Shown in pieces: positions 63,549-64,000 of a stretch of DNA of 64,000 bases. The notes under the pieces were generated by a model. It was not told the DNA's origin, did not search any database, and worked only from the letters and a program-made list of their open reading frames with translations. The translations under genes were made by a program, and so were the position numbers. This DNA is from Microbacterium telephonicum (lineage in GTDB: Bacteria; Actinomycetota; Actinomycetes; Actinomycetales; Microbacteriaceae): NCBI RefSeq assembly GCF_003651225.1, contig NZ_RCDB01000003.1:623259-687258 (forward strand). Reading direction: 5' to 3'. The first letter of the stretch is position 1; each line of letters starts with the position of its first letter.

Positions 63549-64000
63549 ACCGCCCCGTCTTCACCCGCCGCCGCGTGCTCACCGGCACCGCGACCCTCGG
63601 CATCCTCGCCCTCTGCGTCACCGGCGCGCCCGCCGCATACGCAGAGCCGGTCGACGCACCCGTGTCGGCCGCGCTGCCGCCGTTCTACACGCAGCTCGAC
63701 CTCACCGGCGACGGACTGGTCACCGCAGCCGACCTCGACGTGGCATCGGCGGCGCTCGGTACCACCTCGGCCGATGCCGCATGGGGCTCGGTCAAGCTGA
63801 TCGACCTCGATGTCGACGGCGAGATCACCGTCGCCGATCTGGCCGCGCTGTCGCAGCGGATGGTCTACGACGACGGACCGTTCGACGTCGTCGAAGCCAC
63901 GACGCTCGACATGCAGGCCGCCATGAACGCCGGGGTCACCACCTCGGTCGAGATCACGCAGAGCTACATCGACCGCATCGCCGCCTACGACCGCACCGTC
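63545..64000 (+). CDS. Secreted dockerin-amidase, N-terminal part (cut by window edge)
   Basis: 152 codons are present from ATG 63545, with AGGAGG eight bases upstream. The N-terminus FTRRRVLTGTATLGILALC is a possible Tat-type signal. Residues about 50-110 form a dockerin type I domain with two calcium loops: LDLTGDGLVTAADLDVASAALG and LIDLDVDGEITVADLAALSQRM. The sequence after it, LDMQAAMNAGVTTSVEITQSYIDRIAAYD, is the usual N-terminus of amidase-signature enzymes. The serine-lysine catalytic core lies outside the window. The 4-base overlap with the cohesin gene means the two are made together. Confidence 0.85.
   Translation, partial: MNRPVFTRRRVLTGTATLGILALCVTGAPAAYAEPVDAPVSAALPPFYTQLDLTGDGLVTAADLDVASAALGTTSADAAWGSVKLIDLDVDGEITVADLAALSQRMVYDDGPFDVVEATTLDMQAAMNAGVTTSVEITQSYIDRIAAYDRTV

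Overview
The window comes from a high-GC actinobacterium. GC-rich third positions, many GTG starts, the clusters rplM-rpsI-glmM and acpS-alr-tsaE-tsaB-rimI-tsaD, and recurrent GGATGCC/GGCATCC words inside genes all fit Micrococcales, most likely Microbacteriaceae and perhaps Microbacterium. The assignment is inferred from gene content; there is no rRNA or tRNA gene here to confirm it.

Layout. (1) 1-5556, minus strand: housekeeping genes glmS, acpS, alr, tsaE, tsaB, rimI and the start of tsaD. (2) 5557-35327: a first surface-polysaccharide locus (cluster A). It has an initiating glycosyl-phosphate transferase, a TagA/WecG glycosyltransferase, a three-domain glycosyltransferase fusion, a Wzy-like polymerase, two small Wzz-like co-polymerases, a flippase, further glycosyltransferases, amino-sugar enzymes (two DegT aminotransferases, a PglD-like and a WbpD-like acetyltransferase, a Gfo/Idh dehydrogenase and an epimerase) and two secreted DUF4082-type proteins, one of 1895 residues. 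(3) 35334-41206: coaA, a Ppx/GppA phosphatase, a truncated sortase-type surface protein, glmM, rpsI and rplM. (4) 41613-43878: two CPBP membrane proteases flanking a small LVATG-anchored surface protein. (5) 43904-62169: a second polysaccharide locus (cluster B) with a low-molecular-weight tyrosine phosphatase, a Wzc-like BY-kinase, a second initiating transferase, several glycosyltransferases, a flippase, acyltransferases and a second polymerase. It is interrupted by nested insertion sequences (56009-59393) and holds a frameshifted acyltransferase. (6) 62769-64000: a sortase-type cohesin-domain protein overlapping by 4 bases a secreted dockerin-amidase that runs off the window.

How the genes fit together. 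Each polysaccharide locus encodes a nearly complete Wzx/Wzy route: lipid-linked initiation, sugar addition, flipping, polymerisation and length control. Cluster A adds enzymes suited to an N-acetylated amino sugar or diacetamido uronic acid. The kinase and phosphatase of cluster B probably form a phosphotyrosine switch on chain length. glmS and glmM supply glucosamine precursors.

Most notable. The cohesin/dockerin gene pair is an unusual way to attach an enzyme to an actinobacterial wall. TGGGG(A/G) boxes lie in front of nearly every cluster A transcript, including a hairpin-rich leader before the 1895-residue gene. An exact 11-bp tandem duplication has inactivated an acyltransferase gene. 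Several families of palindromic intergenic repeats occur, one of which flanks a truncated surface-protein gene. No CRISPR array, tRNA or rRNA gene was seen.
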